From contig NZ_JAKFIA010000001.1 in NCBI RefSeq assembly GCF_022569295.1, forward strand, positions 1,193,001-1,257,000: a DNA stretch of 64,000 nucleotides, written 5' to 3'. The DNA comes from Pedomonas mirosovicensis (lineage in GTDB: Bacteria; Pseudomonadota; Alphaproteobacteria; Sphingomonadales; Sphingomonadaceae). Position 1 is the stretch's first letter. Each line of letters opens with the position of its first letter. Shown here piece after piece: positions 1 through 8,543 of the stretch. Both the position numbers and the translations under genes were made by a program. The notes under the pieces were generated by a model. That model had not been told where the DNA came from. It saw nothing but the letters and a program-made list of their open reading frames with translations, and ran no database searches.

Positions 1-231
1 GCGGTGGGCGATGCCATCGGCCGCGCCGTGATGGCCAACAGCCTCGACAACACCATCCGCTTCCGCTGCGTGGTGCCGACCGAATGGGTGCTGTGCGACA
101 TCCGCATCCACAGCGTGCACGGCGGTTTCGCCCACGGCCGCATGCACCTGTTCGCCGAGGACGGTACGCTGATGGCAACGGCCAGCCAGTCCGTCATCAT
201 CCGCCTGGCGGAGGACCGCTGGGGGAAATAA
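1..231 (+). CDS. tesB: Acyl-CoA thioesterase II, C-terminal part (cut by window edge)
   Basis: The open frame enters from the left edge and ends at a TAA at 229-231. About 76 residues are visible and match the C-terminal hotdog domain of TesB-type thioesterases, which hydrolyse acyl-CoA to free fatty acid and CoA in the cytoplasm. The visible part has the segment RFRCVVPTEWVLCD followed by HGRMHLFAEDGTL and a terminal TASQSVIIR, whose glutamine belongs to the conserved active-site set of the family. The N-terminal half lies outside the window. Its last 35 bases overlap the 3' end of the convergent small membrane-protein gene. Confidence 0.85.
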   Translation, partial: AVGDAIGRAVMANSLDNTIRFRCVVPTEWVLCDIRIHSVHGGFAHGRMHLFAEDGTLMATASQSVIIRLAEDRWGK

Positions 232-574
232 CCTTGGCGTGAGGCGGGGCGGGCGGGCTTGCCTCGCCCCGCTCCAGCTGGCGCTCCTCCCACCTGAGAA
301 CCTGCTTCAATATTGTTCGCAGCAGAAGGATGCTGGCGGTCATGCCGATGCCCTGCCAGTCCCTCGTGATGAGCAGGCGCAACAGCGTGGCGGCCACGGT
401 CAGGGAGAGGCCGGCCAACATGCCGTGCAGCAGGATGATGCGGCTGCGGTCCACGGGCTGACCGCGCAGGACAGCGATCAGGGCGCGCACCACGGCGAGA
501 AGCACCGCGGCGACGGCCCCGGCAGTGAATACCATGGCGCCGAACTTGATTGCGACCAGGAGGCTAGGCGCCAT
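197..574 (-). CDS. Small membrane protein, divergent DUF1622-like copy
   Basis: A 125-residue protein with a hydrophobic N-terminus and a second hydrophobic block. Its C-terminal half (LSLTVAATLLRLLITRDW, then SILLLRTILKQVL) aligns by eye, without gaps, with the DUF1622 protein encoded immediately upstream, so the two look like a tandem duplication. Start and stop are overlapped by 11 bases with the upstream gene, which implies translational coupling. The last 35 bases run into the convergent tesB. The tail is Pro/Gly-rich. Function is unknown; DUF1622 members are predicted inner-membrane proteins. Confidence 0.7.
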   Translation of the reverse strand: MAPSLLVAIKFGAMVFTAGAVAAVLLAVVRALIAVLRGQPVDRSRIILLHGMLAGLSLTVAATLLRLLITRDWQGIGMTASILLLRTILKQVLRWEERQLERGEASPPAPPHAKVISPSGPPPGG

Positions 575-968
575 TGGCGGAAGCGGGCGCGCGGGCAGCC
601 CGACGCTCGGCGGCCTTGGTCTCGGCCTGCTCGATTTCCCGTTGCAGGAAGAAGTTCAGCGCCGTCCTCAGCATGATAATGGCGGCAAGCTGGCCGATCT
701 CGTTCCAGGTGGGCGCAACGGTGGTCCGCAGGATGTCCGCTGCCAGGGCAAATTCCAGCGACAGGGCGAGCCAGCGGCCGAATTTCAGCCGGATGACCTC
801 GCGCGGATCCCTGCCGTCGGACGACAGGGGGTGCATTTTCAGCACGTGGCGGAAAAAGGAATAGATAGCATAGCCGGTGGCCTCCACCGCTGCGAGGCCG
901 ATGACAAGGGCGGCCGCCGCCTCGGTGCCCACGGCAAGCCACAGTATAACCTGGTCAAACTGGTCCAT
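564..968 (-). CDS. DUF1622 family membrane protein
   Basis: A 134-residue predicted inner-membrane protein. The core carries the family pattern GRWLALSLEFALAADILRT, then VAPTWNEIGQLAAIIMLRT and a charged C-terminal helix ending in REIEQAE. There are three likely transmembrane segments: an N-terminal one (IGLAAVEATGYAIYSF region) and two in the core. It is the first gene of a two-gene unit with the shorter paralogue downstream. No biochemical role is established for DUF1622, and none can be inferred from the neighbours. Confidence 0.85.
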   Translation of the reverse strand: MDQFDQVILWLAVGTEAAAALVIGLAAVEATGYAIYSFFRHVLKMHPLSSDGRDPREVIRLKFGRWLALSLEFALAADILRTTVAPTWNEIGQLAAIIMLRTALNFFLQREIEQAETKAAERRAARAPASANGA

Positions 969-1013
969 GGCGAAGGGAACGTAAGCGGCGAGGGAGGGTT
1001 GCCGGGCGTATCC

Positions 1014-2240
1014 TCAGGCGATCAACGTGCCCGGTTGCAGCTCCACCTTGATCCAGCCGGTGCGGCGGGCATCGAAGGCCTTGTAGGCGTCGATGGCGGA
1101 TTCCAGCGGCACGGCGTGGGTAAGGATGGCGGTGGGGTCGATGGCCTTGCCGCGCACCAGCTCGATAAGGTGCGGGATGTAGCGCCGGTGGTTGCAGTTG
1201 CCCATGTTGATGGCGAGGTTCTTGTTCATCGCCTCGCCGATGGGAAACACCCGCGCCTGGGGCGGGTAGACGCCGATGATGGAGAGTGTGCCCGCCTTGG
1301 CCAGCGCCTCGACCGCCCATTCAAGCGCCTGGCTGGGGCCGTCGCCCGGAATCCAGTTGCCGTTGGCCGGCGCGATGCGGGGCGCGAGGGCGCGCAGTTC
1401 GCGGTCGAACTCCTCGGCGCGCTCCTGCGACCGCTCCGCGGCCGGGCCGTGATGGGCGCGGCAGGAATCAACGCCTACCGCATCGATGGCGCGATCAACG
1501 CCAATGCCGTTGGTCAGCTCCAAAAGCACCTCGACCGGGTTTTCCTGCTCGTAGTTGATGACTTCCGCTCCCTGGCGGCGGGCCATGGCGAGGCGATCCT
1601 GATGACAGTCGATGGCGAAGACGCGGCCCGCATCCATCAACTTGGCGCTGGCGATGGCGAATTGGCCCACCGGCCCGCAGCCGAACACGGCCACCGTGTC
1701 GCCCTTGGAAATCTCCGCCAGCTTGGCCCCGAACCAGCCGGTGGGAAAGATGTCGGAAAGCAGGATGGCCTGATCGTCCGTAATGTCATCCGGCAGCTTC
1801 ACCAGCCCGGTGTGGGCGAAGGGAATGCGCGCCTTCTCCGCTTGTAGGCCGGGATAGCTGCCTGTTGATTCCGGGCCGCCGAAAAAGGCCGTGCCCGCCC
1901 GCTTGCCTTCGGGGTTCGCTATGTCGCACTGGGCGAAGTAGCCAGCGCGGCAATAGGAGCACGCGCCGCAGGCGATGGTGGAGGGGATGACCACCCGGTC
2001 GCCCACCTCAAGGTTCCGCACGTTCGGACCCAGCTCTTCGACCACCCCGACGCCCTCGTGGCCCAGAATAGTGCCCGGCTTCATGCCGCTGACCGTGCCG
2101 CGAATGAAATGCAGGTCCGTCCCGCAAATGGCGGAGGCGGTCAGGCGCACAATCGCATCGGTGGTGTCCTGAAGGGTGGGATTGGGCACCTCCTCGATCC
2201 GAATGTCGCCAACCCCATGAAAGACAACCGCCTTCATCAC
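1014..2240 (-). CDS. Zinc-dependent alcohol dehydrogenase (formaldehyde dehydrogenase-like MDR)
   Basis: A 408-residue medium-chain dehydrogenase/reductase, predicted cytosolic and NAD(P)-dependent. Catalytic-zinc ligands are visible in AICGTDLHF and ILGHEGVGVV (Cys and His-Glu near residues 39 and 61-62). The structural-zinc lobe is CGACSYCRAGYFAQC. The Rossmann turn is VFGCGPVGQFA. A long insert after residue 250 (through ANGNWIPGDGPSQ) is typical of the glutathione-independent formaldehyde dehydrogenase-like branch rather than of short alcohol dehydrogenases. Substrate cannot be read from sequence. It stands alone, with 45 bases between its stop and the DUF1622 gene and a repeat-bearing gap upstream. 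Confidence 0.92.
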   Translation of the reverse strand: MMKAVVFHGVGDIRIEEVPNPTLQDTTDAIVRLTASAICGTDLHFIRGTVSGMKPGTILGHEGVGVVEELGPNVRNLEVGDRVVIPSTIACGACSYCRAGYFAQCDIANPEGKRAGTAFFGGPESTGSYPGLQAEKARIPFAHTGLVKLPDDITDDQAILLSDIFPTGWFGAKLAEISKGDTVAVFGCGPVGQFAIASAKLMDAGRVFAIDCHQDRLAMARRQGAEVINYEQENPVEVLLELTNGIGVDRAIDAVGVDSCRAHHGPAAERSQERAEEFDRELRALAPRIAPANGNWIPGDGPSQALEWAVEALAKAGTLSIIGVYPPQARVFPIGEAMNKNLAINMGNCNHRRYIPHLIELVRGKAIDPTAILTHAVPLESAIDAYKAFDARRTGWIKVELQPGTLIA

Positions 2241-2380
2241 CGCCTCCGCCGCTTGAATCCCGAAAATGCGAAAAAGCCCCGGCGCGGAAAAAAGAATGCG
2301 TCGGAGGTTGCCGGGTCAACGTGGGGCGGCGGCGGAGGTTGCGTGAGGGGTGTGATCGAGATTGGTGCGGAGAGAAGGTT

Positions 2381-2414
2381 TTTGCTCCGCAGGGGGAAGT
2401 TTTGCTCCGCAGGG
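2381..2414 (+). repeat. Short direct repeat, two copies of a 14-mer
   Basis: The 14-mer tttgctccgcaggg occurs at 2381-2394 and again at 2401-2414, a 20-base period. It leads directly into the palindromic repeat element that follows, in the gap between the dehydrogenase and the serine hydrolase. Confidence 0.8.
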
Positions 2415-2465
2415 CAGGGGACGCAGTCCCCCGCACCCCGGTTATTTAAAGGGCCGTGTTTCGGG
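2414..2465 (+). repeat. Intergenic palindrome-plus-tail repeat, copy 1
   Basis: Imperfect stem gcaggggac / gtcccccgc (2414-2422 and 2426-2434) with a 3-base loop. It is followed by a tail containing gggccgtgtttcggg. The same stem and tail recur at 15104 and 16194. Unlike the other copies, it lies upstream of one minus-strand gene and inverted relative to the 3' end of the next. Confidence 0.75.
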
Positions 2466-2500
2466 CGTGCGCCTGACGGAGGGGGAAGGTGGAAATGCTC

Positions 2501-3907
2501 TTATTTCGTCAGCCCGAAAATGCGGTAGTGCCAGGCGAAGTAAAGGCGGTTGCAGGCCATGTCGCGGGTCGCATTACAAATGAATATGGTGTCGTTTTCG
2601 GGATAATACTGCGCCGCCACATCCATGCCGTAGGAATTGCCGCCATGGCCCCAGTGCGAATGCTCGCCGGGGTCGACGATGAAGCCGAGGCCATACCACG
2701 GCGTATCGCCCGGCGTCGTCGCCTGCCGGAGCAGCTCGGGCGACAACAGCTTGCCTGCCTTTAAGGCGCGGAAGAATTTGAGCATATCGTTCGCGCTCGC
2801 CACGCCGCCCCCGGCGGGTGTTCCGCGCCACGGCAGCACGTCCACGTTGGAGACGAGTTCGGGCTCCGCGCCGAAGAATGTGGTGTAGCCGATTGCAACG
2901 CCCTGCAAATGGTCCAGATCGGGAAAACCCGCGTTGGCCATGCCCGCAGGCGTGAAGACATGCCGCTCGATATAATTATAGTAGCTCTCGCCGCTCACGC
3001 GCTCGACCACTGCGCCGAGCAGCAGGAAGCCGTAGTTCGAATAGTCCGTTTTGCTCCCCGGCGGGAAGGGCGGCGCGCGCGAACCATTCAGTTCGATGAT
3101 GTCCGCAATGGTTTTGACCCGCGCCCGATTGGCCCCATCGTCGCGCGCGAGAATGCCCATGCCGCCCGTGCCGCCCCGGTGCTGGAGCAGCTGGCGGATC
3201 GTCACCTTCGCCATGTCCTTGTTGGGATAGTCGGGGAGGTAGCGCCCGAACGGGGCGTCCAGATCGACCTTGCCTTGCTCGACCAACTGCAACACCGCAA
3301 CGGCGGTGAACATCTTGCCGACGGAGGCCAGGAACATCGGCGTGTCGGCGGTGATCGGCGCTTGCCCTGTCTTGTCGAGAGAGCCCCACCCCCGGCTCCA
3401 CACCTCCCCATCGCCATGCGCCACCAGCAGCGAGCCGGCAAACTTGTCGCGTGCCGCCAGCCGGTCCGCCGTTCCCGCCATCGCATTGATCCCGCCCTGG
3501 TTTGAGAGCGCGAATGCCTTGAGGCTGAACGTCTTCGGCTTCGCATCATCAGGCTTGGCGTATTCGATCGTCAGGCGTTGCAGCGCCGGATAACACCGCT
3601 CGACGAGGAGGACGCTCATGGCCAGAGCGGTTTGCGACTCCACCCGCGCGATATCAAATCCGCAGGTATCTTCTGCCGTGTCGAGCGCGAATGCGGGTTC
3701 GGGGTCGTCCAGATACGTGCCGTAGAACGCCTTGATCGCTGCCTTGTCGCCGGAATTGAAGGCGGTGAGCCATTCCCGGAACACCATTCCGGAGGGGCCC
3801 TGCGGCGCTGCGGCTTCGGGGCTTGTCGGTTCATTGCTTGCCTGAGCGGGGTTTTCCGAGGAGAGGCCGACAAGCAGCGCGAGGCTGGCAATGAGCGAAA
3901 GTGGCAT
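2501..3907 (-). CDS. Beta-lactamase-fold serine hydrolase, exported
   Basis: A 468-residue protein with a cleavable signal peptide (residues 1 to about 23, ending PAQA). An N-terminal NTF2-like region (FREWLTAFNSGDKAAIKAFY) precedes the class C beta-lactamase / DD-peptidase-like domain. The catalytic serine motif is SVGK (near residue 200), the second motif is YSN in KTDYSNYGFLLLG, and the third is HGG in HWGHGGNSYGMD. The family includes class C beta-lactamases, esterases and D-amino-acid peptidases. The motifs support hydrolase activity but not a specific substrate, so it should not be called a resistance gene. It is probably periplasmic. Confidence 0.88.
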   Translation of the reverse strand: MPLSLIASLALLVGLSSENPAQASNEPTSPEAAAPQGPSGMVFREWLTAFNSGDKAAIKAFYGTYLDDPEPAFALDTAEDTCGFDIARVESQTALAMSVLLVERCYPALQRLTIEYAKPDDAKPKTFSLKAFALSNQGGINAMAGTADRLAARDKFAGSLLVAHGDGEVWSRGWGSLDKTGQAPITADTPMFLASVGKMFTAVAVLQLVEQGKVDLDAPFGRYLPDYPNKDMAKVTIRQLLQHRGGTGGMGILARDDGANRARVKTIADIIELNGSRAPPFPPGSKTDYSNYGFLLLGAVVERVSGESYYNYIERHVFTPAGMANAGFPDLDHLQGVAIGYTTFFGAEPELVSNVDVLPWRGTPAGGGVASANDMLKFFRALKAGKLLSPELLRQATTPGDTPWYGLGFIVDPGEHSHWGHGGNSYGMDVAAQYYPENDTIFICNATRDMACNRLYFAWHYRIFGLTK

Positions 3908-4043
3908 CCGAAACCCATCCGGCCGTTGGCATGACTAATACAAATAGCCTATTCGCCAGCGGCAGGAAGGTCGAGCAAAAACCGAATCAGCTTGAAACGG
4001 TGGCTCACCCCGCCACAGCCCGAAAAGCCCTTAAGAAACTCCC

Positions 4044-5255
4044 TCACGCCACCGGATTTTCCGCCGTGGCGGCGGCGTAGCGCTCCAGCCCCTGGGCGAG
4101 GTCGTTGATGAGGTCCTGCGGGTCTTCGAGGCCGATGTGGAGGCGCAGCATGGGGTGGTTGGTGTGCCAGCGGGTGGCGGTGCGGATGCTTGCCGGGTTG
4201 ATGGGCAGGATGAGGCTTTCATAGCCGCCCCAGGAGAAGCCCATCTTGAAGTGATGCATGTGGTCGACCATCGCCGCGAGGTCGGCGCGCTGGCCCCGGT
4301 TCAGCACCACGGCGAAGAGGCCGGTTGCGCCCTTGAAGTCGCGCTTCCACAGCTCATGGCCGGGGCAGCCGGGCAGGGCGGGGTGGATGACGCGCTCCAC
4401 CAGCGGGTGCTCGGCCAGCCACTGGGCGACACGCAAGCCGCTGGCGTGATGGCGTTCCAGCCGCACGTCGAGGGTGCGAAGGCCGCGCAGGGCGAGCATG
4501 GCGTCGTCCGGCCCGACGCAGTGGCCGAGGCGGGCGGTGGCGGCCTTGAGCGGGCCGAGCCACTGTTCGTTGGCGGTGACGGCGCCCATCATCAGATCCG
4601 AGTGGCCGCCCACGTACTTGGTGAGGGACTGGGCGCACATGTCCACGCCCAGCGGCAGGCTCGGCTGGTAGAGGGAGGTGGCCCAGGTGTTGTCGAGGAT
4701 GACCGCCGCGCCGTGGGCGTGGGCGACTTCGGCGATGGCGGGCAGATCCTGCACCTCGAAGGTGAGGGAGCCGGGGGATTCGGTGAACACCGCCCGGGTG
4801 TTGGGGCGGATGAGCTCCGCGATGCCAGCACCGATGGTGGGGTCGTAGTAGGTGGTCTCAACGCCGAGCGGGGCCAGCATCTTGTCGCAGAAGGCGCGGG
4901 TGGGCTCGTAAACGCTGTCCACCATCAGGATATGCTCGCCGCCGCCCTTGAGCGTGGCAAACAGTGCGGTCGAGATGGCGGCGACGCCCGAGGGGAACAG
5001 CTTGGTGCCCGCAGCGCCCGGCTCGAGCCGGGTGAGCGCTTCTTCCAGCGCCCAGGTGGTCGGCGTGCCGTGGCGGCCATAGAACAGGCCCCCGCCGGGG
5101 TTACGCAGGGCAGCATCGAACGCGGCGAGCGTCGGGAAGACGCAGGTGGAGGCGTGGTAAACCGGCGGGTTCACCACGCCGTGGGTCCATTCCGGGCGGC
5201 GTCCGCCCTCGATGACCTGAGTTGCGGTTCGGTGTGCTGCCGTCTTGTCCGTCAT
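4044..5255 (-). CDS. metC: Cystathionine beta-lyase
   Basis: A 403-residue PLP enzyme of the Cys/Met metabolism family, which cleaves cystathionine to homocysteine, pyruvate and ammonia in methionine synthesis. The PLP lysine is in the conserved QSLTKYVGGHSD. The N-terminal VNPPVYHASTCVF and the C-terminal SWGGYESL / RLHIGLEDPQDL are typical of MetC rather than of cystathionine gamma-synthase. Length is normal. The stop of the sulfurtransferase gene lies 18 bases upstream of the start, so sseA-metC is a likely operon concerned with sulfur amino acids. Confidence 0.92.
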   Translation of the reverse strand: MTDKTAAHRTATQVIEGGRRPEWTHGVVNPPVYHASTCVFPTLAAFDAALRNPGGGLFYGRHGTPTTWALEEALTRLEPGAAGTKLFPSGVAAISTALFATLKGGGEHILMVDSVYEPTRAFCDKMLAPLGVETTYYDPTIGAGIAELIRPNTRAVFTESPGSLTFEVQDLPAIAEVAHAHGAAVILDNTWATSLYQPSLPLGVDMCAQSLTKYVGGHSDLMMGAVTANEQWLGPLKAATARLGHCVGPDDAMLALRGLRTLDVRLERHHASGLRVAQWLAEHPLVERVIHPALPGCPGHELWKRDFKGATGLFAVVLNRGQRADLAAMVDHMHHFKMGFSWGGYESLILPINPASIRTATRWHTNHPMLRLHIGLEDPQDLINDLAQGLERYAAATAENPVA

Positions 5256-5273
5256 TCTCTCATGCGCCTGTTA

Positions 5274-6127
5274 CTACCGGCCTGTTACTGGGGGCCAGTT
5301 ACTGCGGGGGGTGTCGGGCTGACTGCCCCACTCGGTCCACGACCCGTCATAGAGCGCAACCTTGTCATGGCCAAGTAGGTGCAGCCCGAAGGTGAGCACC
5401 GCCGCCGTGACGCCCGAGCCGCAGGTGGTGACGACCGGGCGGCCGAGATCAACCCCCGCCTGCTCGAAGGCGGCGCGCAAGTCCTCGCCGCGCTTGAAGG
5501 TGCCGTCCTCATTGAGCAGCTGCTTGAAGGGCAGGTTGCGCGCCCCCGGCATGTGCCCGGCGCGCAGGCCCGGCCGGGGCTCGGGTTCGCTGCCCGCAAA
5601 GCGGCTGGCGGCGCGGGCGTCCAGCACCTGCTCGGCCTTTGTCGTCAGGTTGGCCTTCATCTGCTCCAGCGTGCGGACGGCGGCCTTGTCCATCCATGGC
5701 GTGTAGTGGCGATGGCGCACCACCGGCTTGCCGGATTCGAGGGGGCGGCCCTCCGCCTTCCACTTCTGGAAGCCGCCATCCAGAATCGCCACCCGGTGCG
5801 AGCCGAACACCCGCAACATCCACCACACGCGGGCGGAGGAGCGCAGGTCCGAATTGTCGTAGACGACGATGCGGCTGCCATCGCCCAGCCCCAGCGCCTG
5901 CACGCGGCTGGCGAACTTTTCGGGGAGGGCAGCATGTGGGGCAGGGGGCTGGCGGTGTCGGCGATCTCGTCGATGTCGAAGAACACCGCGCCGGGGATGT
6001 GCGCCTGCTCGAACTCGGCGCGGGGGTCGCGGTTCTCGGTCGGCAGATGCCAGCTGGCGTCCACGATCCGCAGGTCGTCCGCGCCAAGCTCGCTCGTCAG
6101 CCATTCGGTGCTCACCAAAGAGTCCAT
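5274..6127 (-). pseudogene. sseA: 3-mercaptopyruvate sulfurtransferase, frameshifted
   Basis: A two-rhodanese-domain sulfurtransferase that transfers sulfur from 3-mercaptopyruvate to thiol acceptors. The start ATG at 6127 has a good ribosome site (gaggagacc) and begins MDSLVSTEWLTSEL. That frame continues to DIDEIADTASPLPHMLP, then breaks. The rest of the protein (EKFASRVQALGLGDGSR onward) is in another frame and reaches a normal end with the catalytic loop CGSGVTA. The total of 854 bases is one short of a multiple of three. A missing base in the G runs at 5922-5929 explains it. Rejoined length would be about 284 residues, normal for SseA. Either a recent mutation or an assembly indel. Confidence 0.85.
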
Positions 6128-6365
6128 GCCGGGTCTCCTCATGCCGTGCCTTGATGCCGTATCGGTTCCGTGCCGCCTGCCCCCGCAAGCCCGCGAGGGA
6201 GCAGCCCCACTATGCATACAGGGTTTTCAGTCCGCACGAACGCGAATTAAGGTCGGACATTCGACAGCAGTGACTTCACATTTTTACATCGTTGACAAGG
6301 GGCATCCCGGCGCACCGCCAGCGCAGGCATTTGACCCGGCCCGCGCGGGGGATTAATCGAAGGCC

Positions 6366-6824
6366 ATGACGACATCTCTCGAAAACACCCAGCTCGGCAA
6401 GCAGACCCCGCTGCCCACCTCGCCTGAGGACGCGCAGCTGGACTATGTGCCCAACCCCCGGCAGGGCCGCAACTATCTGGTGCGCTTCACCTGCCCGGAA
6501 TTCACCTCCCTGTGCCCGGTGACCGGCCAGCCGGACTTCGCCCACCTCGTCATCGACTACATCCCCGACGAGACCATCGTGGAAAGCAAGTCCCTCAAGC
6601 TGTTCCTCCACAGCTTCCGTAACCACCGCGCCTTCCACGAAGATTGCACCGTCGGCATCGCCGAACGCCTCGCCGCCGAAATGAAGCCCAAATGGCTCCG
6701 CATCGGCGGCTACTGGTACCCCCGCGGCGGCATCCCCATCGACGTGTTCTGGCAAACCGGACCCGCCCCCGCCGACGTGTGGGTGCCCGAACAGGGCGTC
6801 CCCGGCTATCGCGGCCGGGGTTAA
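6366..6824 (+). CDS. queF: NADPH-dependent 7-cyano-7-deazaguanine reductase (preQ0 reductase)
   Basis: A 152-residue enzyme of the short, unimodular QueF type, reducing the nitrile of preQ0 to the aminomethyl group of preQ1 in queuosine synthesis. The thioimide-forming cysteine is in [14 protein letters not shown], followed by the substrate-binding [15 protein letters not shown] and the catalytic region [11 protein letters not shown]. Length and motif order are normal. The queE and queC genes of the same pathway lie 1 kb downstream on the other strand, separated by an AT-rich decayed gene. A palindromic repeat follows its stop. Confidence 0.95.
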   Translation: MTTSLENTQLGKQTPLPTSPEDAQLDYVPNPRQGRNYLVRFTCPEFTSLCPVTGQPDFAHLVIDYIPDETIVESKSLKLFLHSFRNHRAFHEDCTVGIAERLAAEMKPKWLRIGGYWYPRGGIPIDVFWQTGPAPADVWVPEQGVPGYRGRG

Positions 6825-6861
6825 CCCTCGCGGGGTTTGTTTTATTTCAGGTTTGATTTTT

Positions 6862-6900
6862 GCAGGGGACTCGGTCCCCTGCACCCCGGCGTTTTTAGGC
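6862..6900 (+). repeat. Intergenic palindrome repeat, copy 2 (after queF)
   Basis: Near-perfect hairpin gcaggggac-tcg-gtcccctgc at 6862-6882 (10 bp if the flanking t/a pair is included), followed by ccccggcgtttttagg. It lies 37 bases after the queF stop, and the T stretch could make it a terminator. Same stem family as the copies at 2414, 15104 and 16194, with only a partial tail. Confidence 0.75.
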
Positions 6901-6909
6901 TGGTCCAAG

Positions 6910-7630
6910 CTAGAGTGTTTTAACTTCCCAATAGTGATTGCGGAGGTACTCTCCGAGCCTCTCATACTGATCTTTTCCAGCCTCGCGATACGCTTGTATC
7001 ACGTCATCTTCTTTGGTGTTATAAACACCATCGGATTTTGCTTGCCAGTCTAACTGGTAATTGAAAACGACTTCGCAAATGCGATTGGCAAAGGCTTCGA
7101 TCTGTTTGAAAACATCTGGTCTTAGATAAATGGAATTTCGCAGAACAGAACGTCTAAATTCTTGCGCTGCAAAGTGGGTGTCAGATAGAGATTTTGCCCA
7201 GATTGCATTGGCATAATAAGTGCTGCGCTCGTATTTTCCCTTTTGCCGAAGTTCATCCTTTTGCCAGTCTTGCAAATCGCAATTAGAAATGAACGATTCG
7301 AGCTGAGCGTCTCCCATATTGGTAAGATCAGCACTCATTTTGAATCTTGCTATTAAAGACATTATGGCAGAATGAGCTTCGTTAGCCTTCTCCCAAATTT
7401 CAGGGAGGACTTCGAATTCGCGTTGATTTAGCCTCGCGCTGCGGTCTAAAAAGGCCCGCGATTTTATATCGGAGCCGTTCAACTTCTGCTTGGTGATCGT
7501 GCCTTAGTGTTTCGAGCTGTGCTGCGAAGCGATGCTCCAGCTATTTCGTTGCAAATAGCTTCAGCGCGACAAGGGAAATCGAGACATTTGTCGCTATGCT
7601 CAAAACTATGGTTGGCCAATCAGGTGCCAT
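6910..7630 (-). pseudogene. AT-rich hypothetical protein gene, decayed (stop codon plus frameshift)
   Basis: An open frame of about 190 residues (6910-7482) begins only at a TTG. Upstream, a different frame starts with ATG at 7630. It encodes a hydrophobic helix (MAPDWPTIVLSIATNV...LKLFATK), then TAG where a tryptophan would fit (TAG at about 7532), then LEHRFAAQLETLRHDHQAE and LRYKIAGLF, after which the frame must shift to join DRSARLNQREFEVLPEIW. Read together, this is one membrane-anchored coiled-coil protein broken twice. Base composition is far lower in GC than the neighbours, and it interrupts the queF / queE-queC set. No function recognised. Confidence 0.6.
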
Positions 7631-7784
7631 TGTCCCCTCGTGTAGCATGAAAGTAACGATCGAAAGTGACGCATGGATATTATTTTTATTTATTATATGT
7701 GGGGATCAATAGGTCTAGGGCAATAAGATCAATTCTATTTATAAAAATAGCCGTACATTAGGTGTGAAAGCCGGGCGGCCGGGT
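7631..7784. other. AT-rich non-coding stretch
   Basis: Strikingly AT-rich (for example the ttatttttatttattatatg region near 7681), with no open frame. It carries the probable promoter side of the decayed gene and leads into the repeat copy next to queE. Confidence 0.6.
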
Positions 7785-7839
7785 CCGGCGCAGCCCAGAA
7801 AACGAAAGGGAGGTGCAGGAGGGTTAAGACCCTCCTGCA
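7785..7839 (-). repeat. Intergenic palindrome-plus-tail repeat, copy 3 (after queE)
   Basis: Perfect 11-bp stem tgcaggagggt / accctcctgca at 7814-7824 and 7829-7839, with a 4-base loop. Read on the minus strand it is followed by a tail with ttcgttttctgggctgcg, resembling the tail of the copy at 16194. It lies 45 bases past the queE stop and faces copy 2 across the AT-rich islet. Confidence 0.75.
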
Positions 7840-7884
7840 AATGAAAACCCTAAAAAATCAAAATTCTAAAAACCCAGAAATCCC

Positions 7885-8517
7885 TCAGGGAATCCCGATC
7901 AGCTTGTGCGTTTGCAGGGACAGCCGCCAGCGGGGGTGTTCCAGACAATAGTCCGTGGCGGCCTGGGTGTTGGCGATCCGGTCCGGGCCGTCCATGGGCT
8001 GGAGGAAGAAGTGCTCGAAGGCGAGGTGCTCGAATTGGGCGGGATCGCCGTTTTCCTGCGGGTAGACCAGCTTGAGTTCGTTGCCTTTGCTGACGATCAT
8101 CTCTGAGCCGAGCTTGGGGCTGACGCACACCCAATCGATGCCTTCGGGCACGGGTTGCGTGCCGTTGGTCTCGATGGCGATGGCGAAGCCGCGGGCATGG
8201 AGGGCGTCGATGAGGGGCGCGTCCAGCTGGAGGAGCGGTTCGCCGCCGGTGCAGACGACGTAGCGGTGCGGCAGGGTGGGTCCCCATGCGGTCTCGACGG
8301 CATCCACCAGTGCTTCGGGGCTCGCGAACTTGCCGCCGCCGGGGCCGTCCGTCCCCACAAAGTCCGTGTCGCAGAACTGGCAGATGGCTTTAGCGCGATC
8401 TTCCTCCCGGCCGGTCCATAGGTTGCAGCCCGAAAAGCGCACGAAGACGGCCCGGCGGCCGGTATGCGCGCCTTCACCTTGCAGGGTGAGGAACAGCTCT
8501 TTTACGGAGTAAGTCAT
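7885..8517 (-). CDS. queE: 7-carboxy-7-deazaguanine synthase
   Basis: A 210-residue radical-SAM enzyme that converts 6-carboxy-tetrahydropterin to 7-carboxy-7-deazaguanine in preQ0 synthesis. Its iron-sulfur motif is the CX14CX2C variant seen in one QueE clade, from GCNLWTG to ICQFCDTDF. TGGEPLLQLD is the SAM-binding glycine-rich segment and ETNGTQ follows. The ATG at 8517 begins MTYSVKELFLTLQGEG, the expected QueE N-terminus; longer upstream reading in this frame belongs to broken queC. queC ends 26 bases upstream, so queC-queE is one operon. Confidence 0.93.
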   Translation of the reverse strand: MTYSVKELFLTLQGEGAHTGRRAVFVRFSGCNLWTGREEDRAKAICQFCDTDFVGTDGPGGGKFASPEALVDAVETAWGPTLPHRYVVCTGGEPLLQLDAPLIDALHARGFAIAIETNGTQPVPEGIDWVCVSPKLGSEMIVSKGNELKLVYPQENGDPAQFEHLAFEHFFLQPMDGPDRIANTQAATDYCLEHPRWRLSLQTHKLIGIP

Positions 8518-8543
8518 TTGTTTGTTTGCCTCCGCAAACGGGC

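Noticed and set aside
2501-3907. Calling the serine hydrolase a beta-lactamase resistance gene
   Set aside because: The SVGK, YSN and HGG motifs are shared by esterases and peptidases, and the N-terminal NTF2-like region is unlike AmpC.
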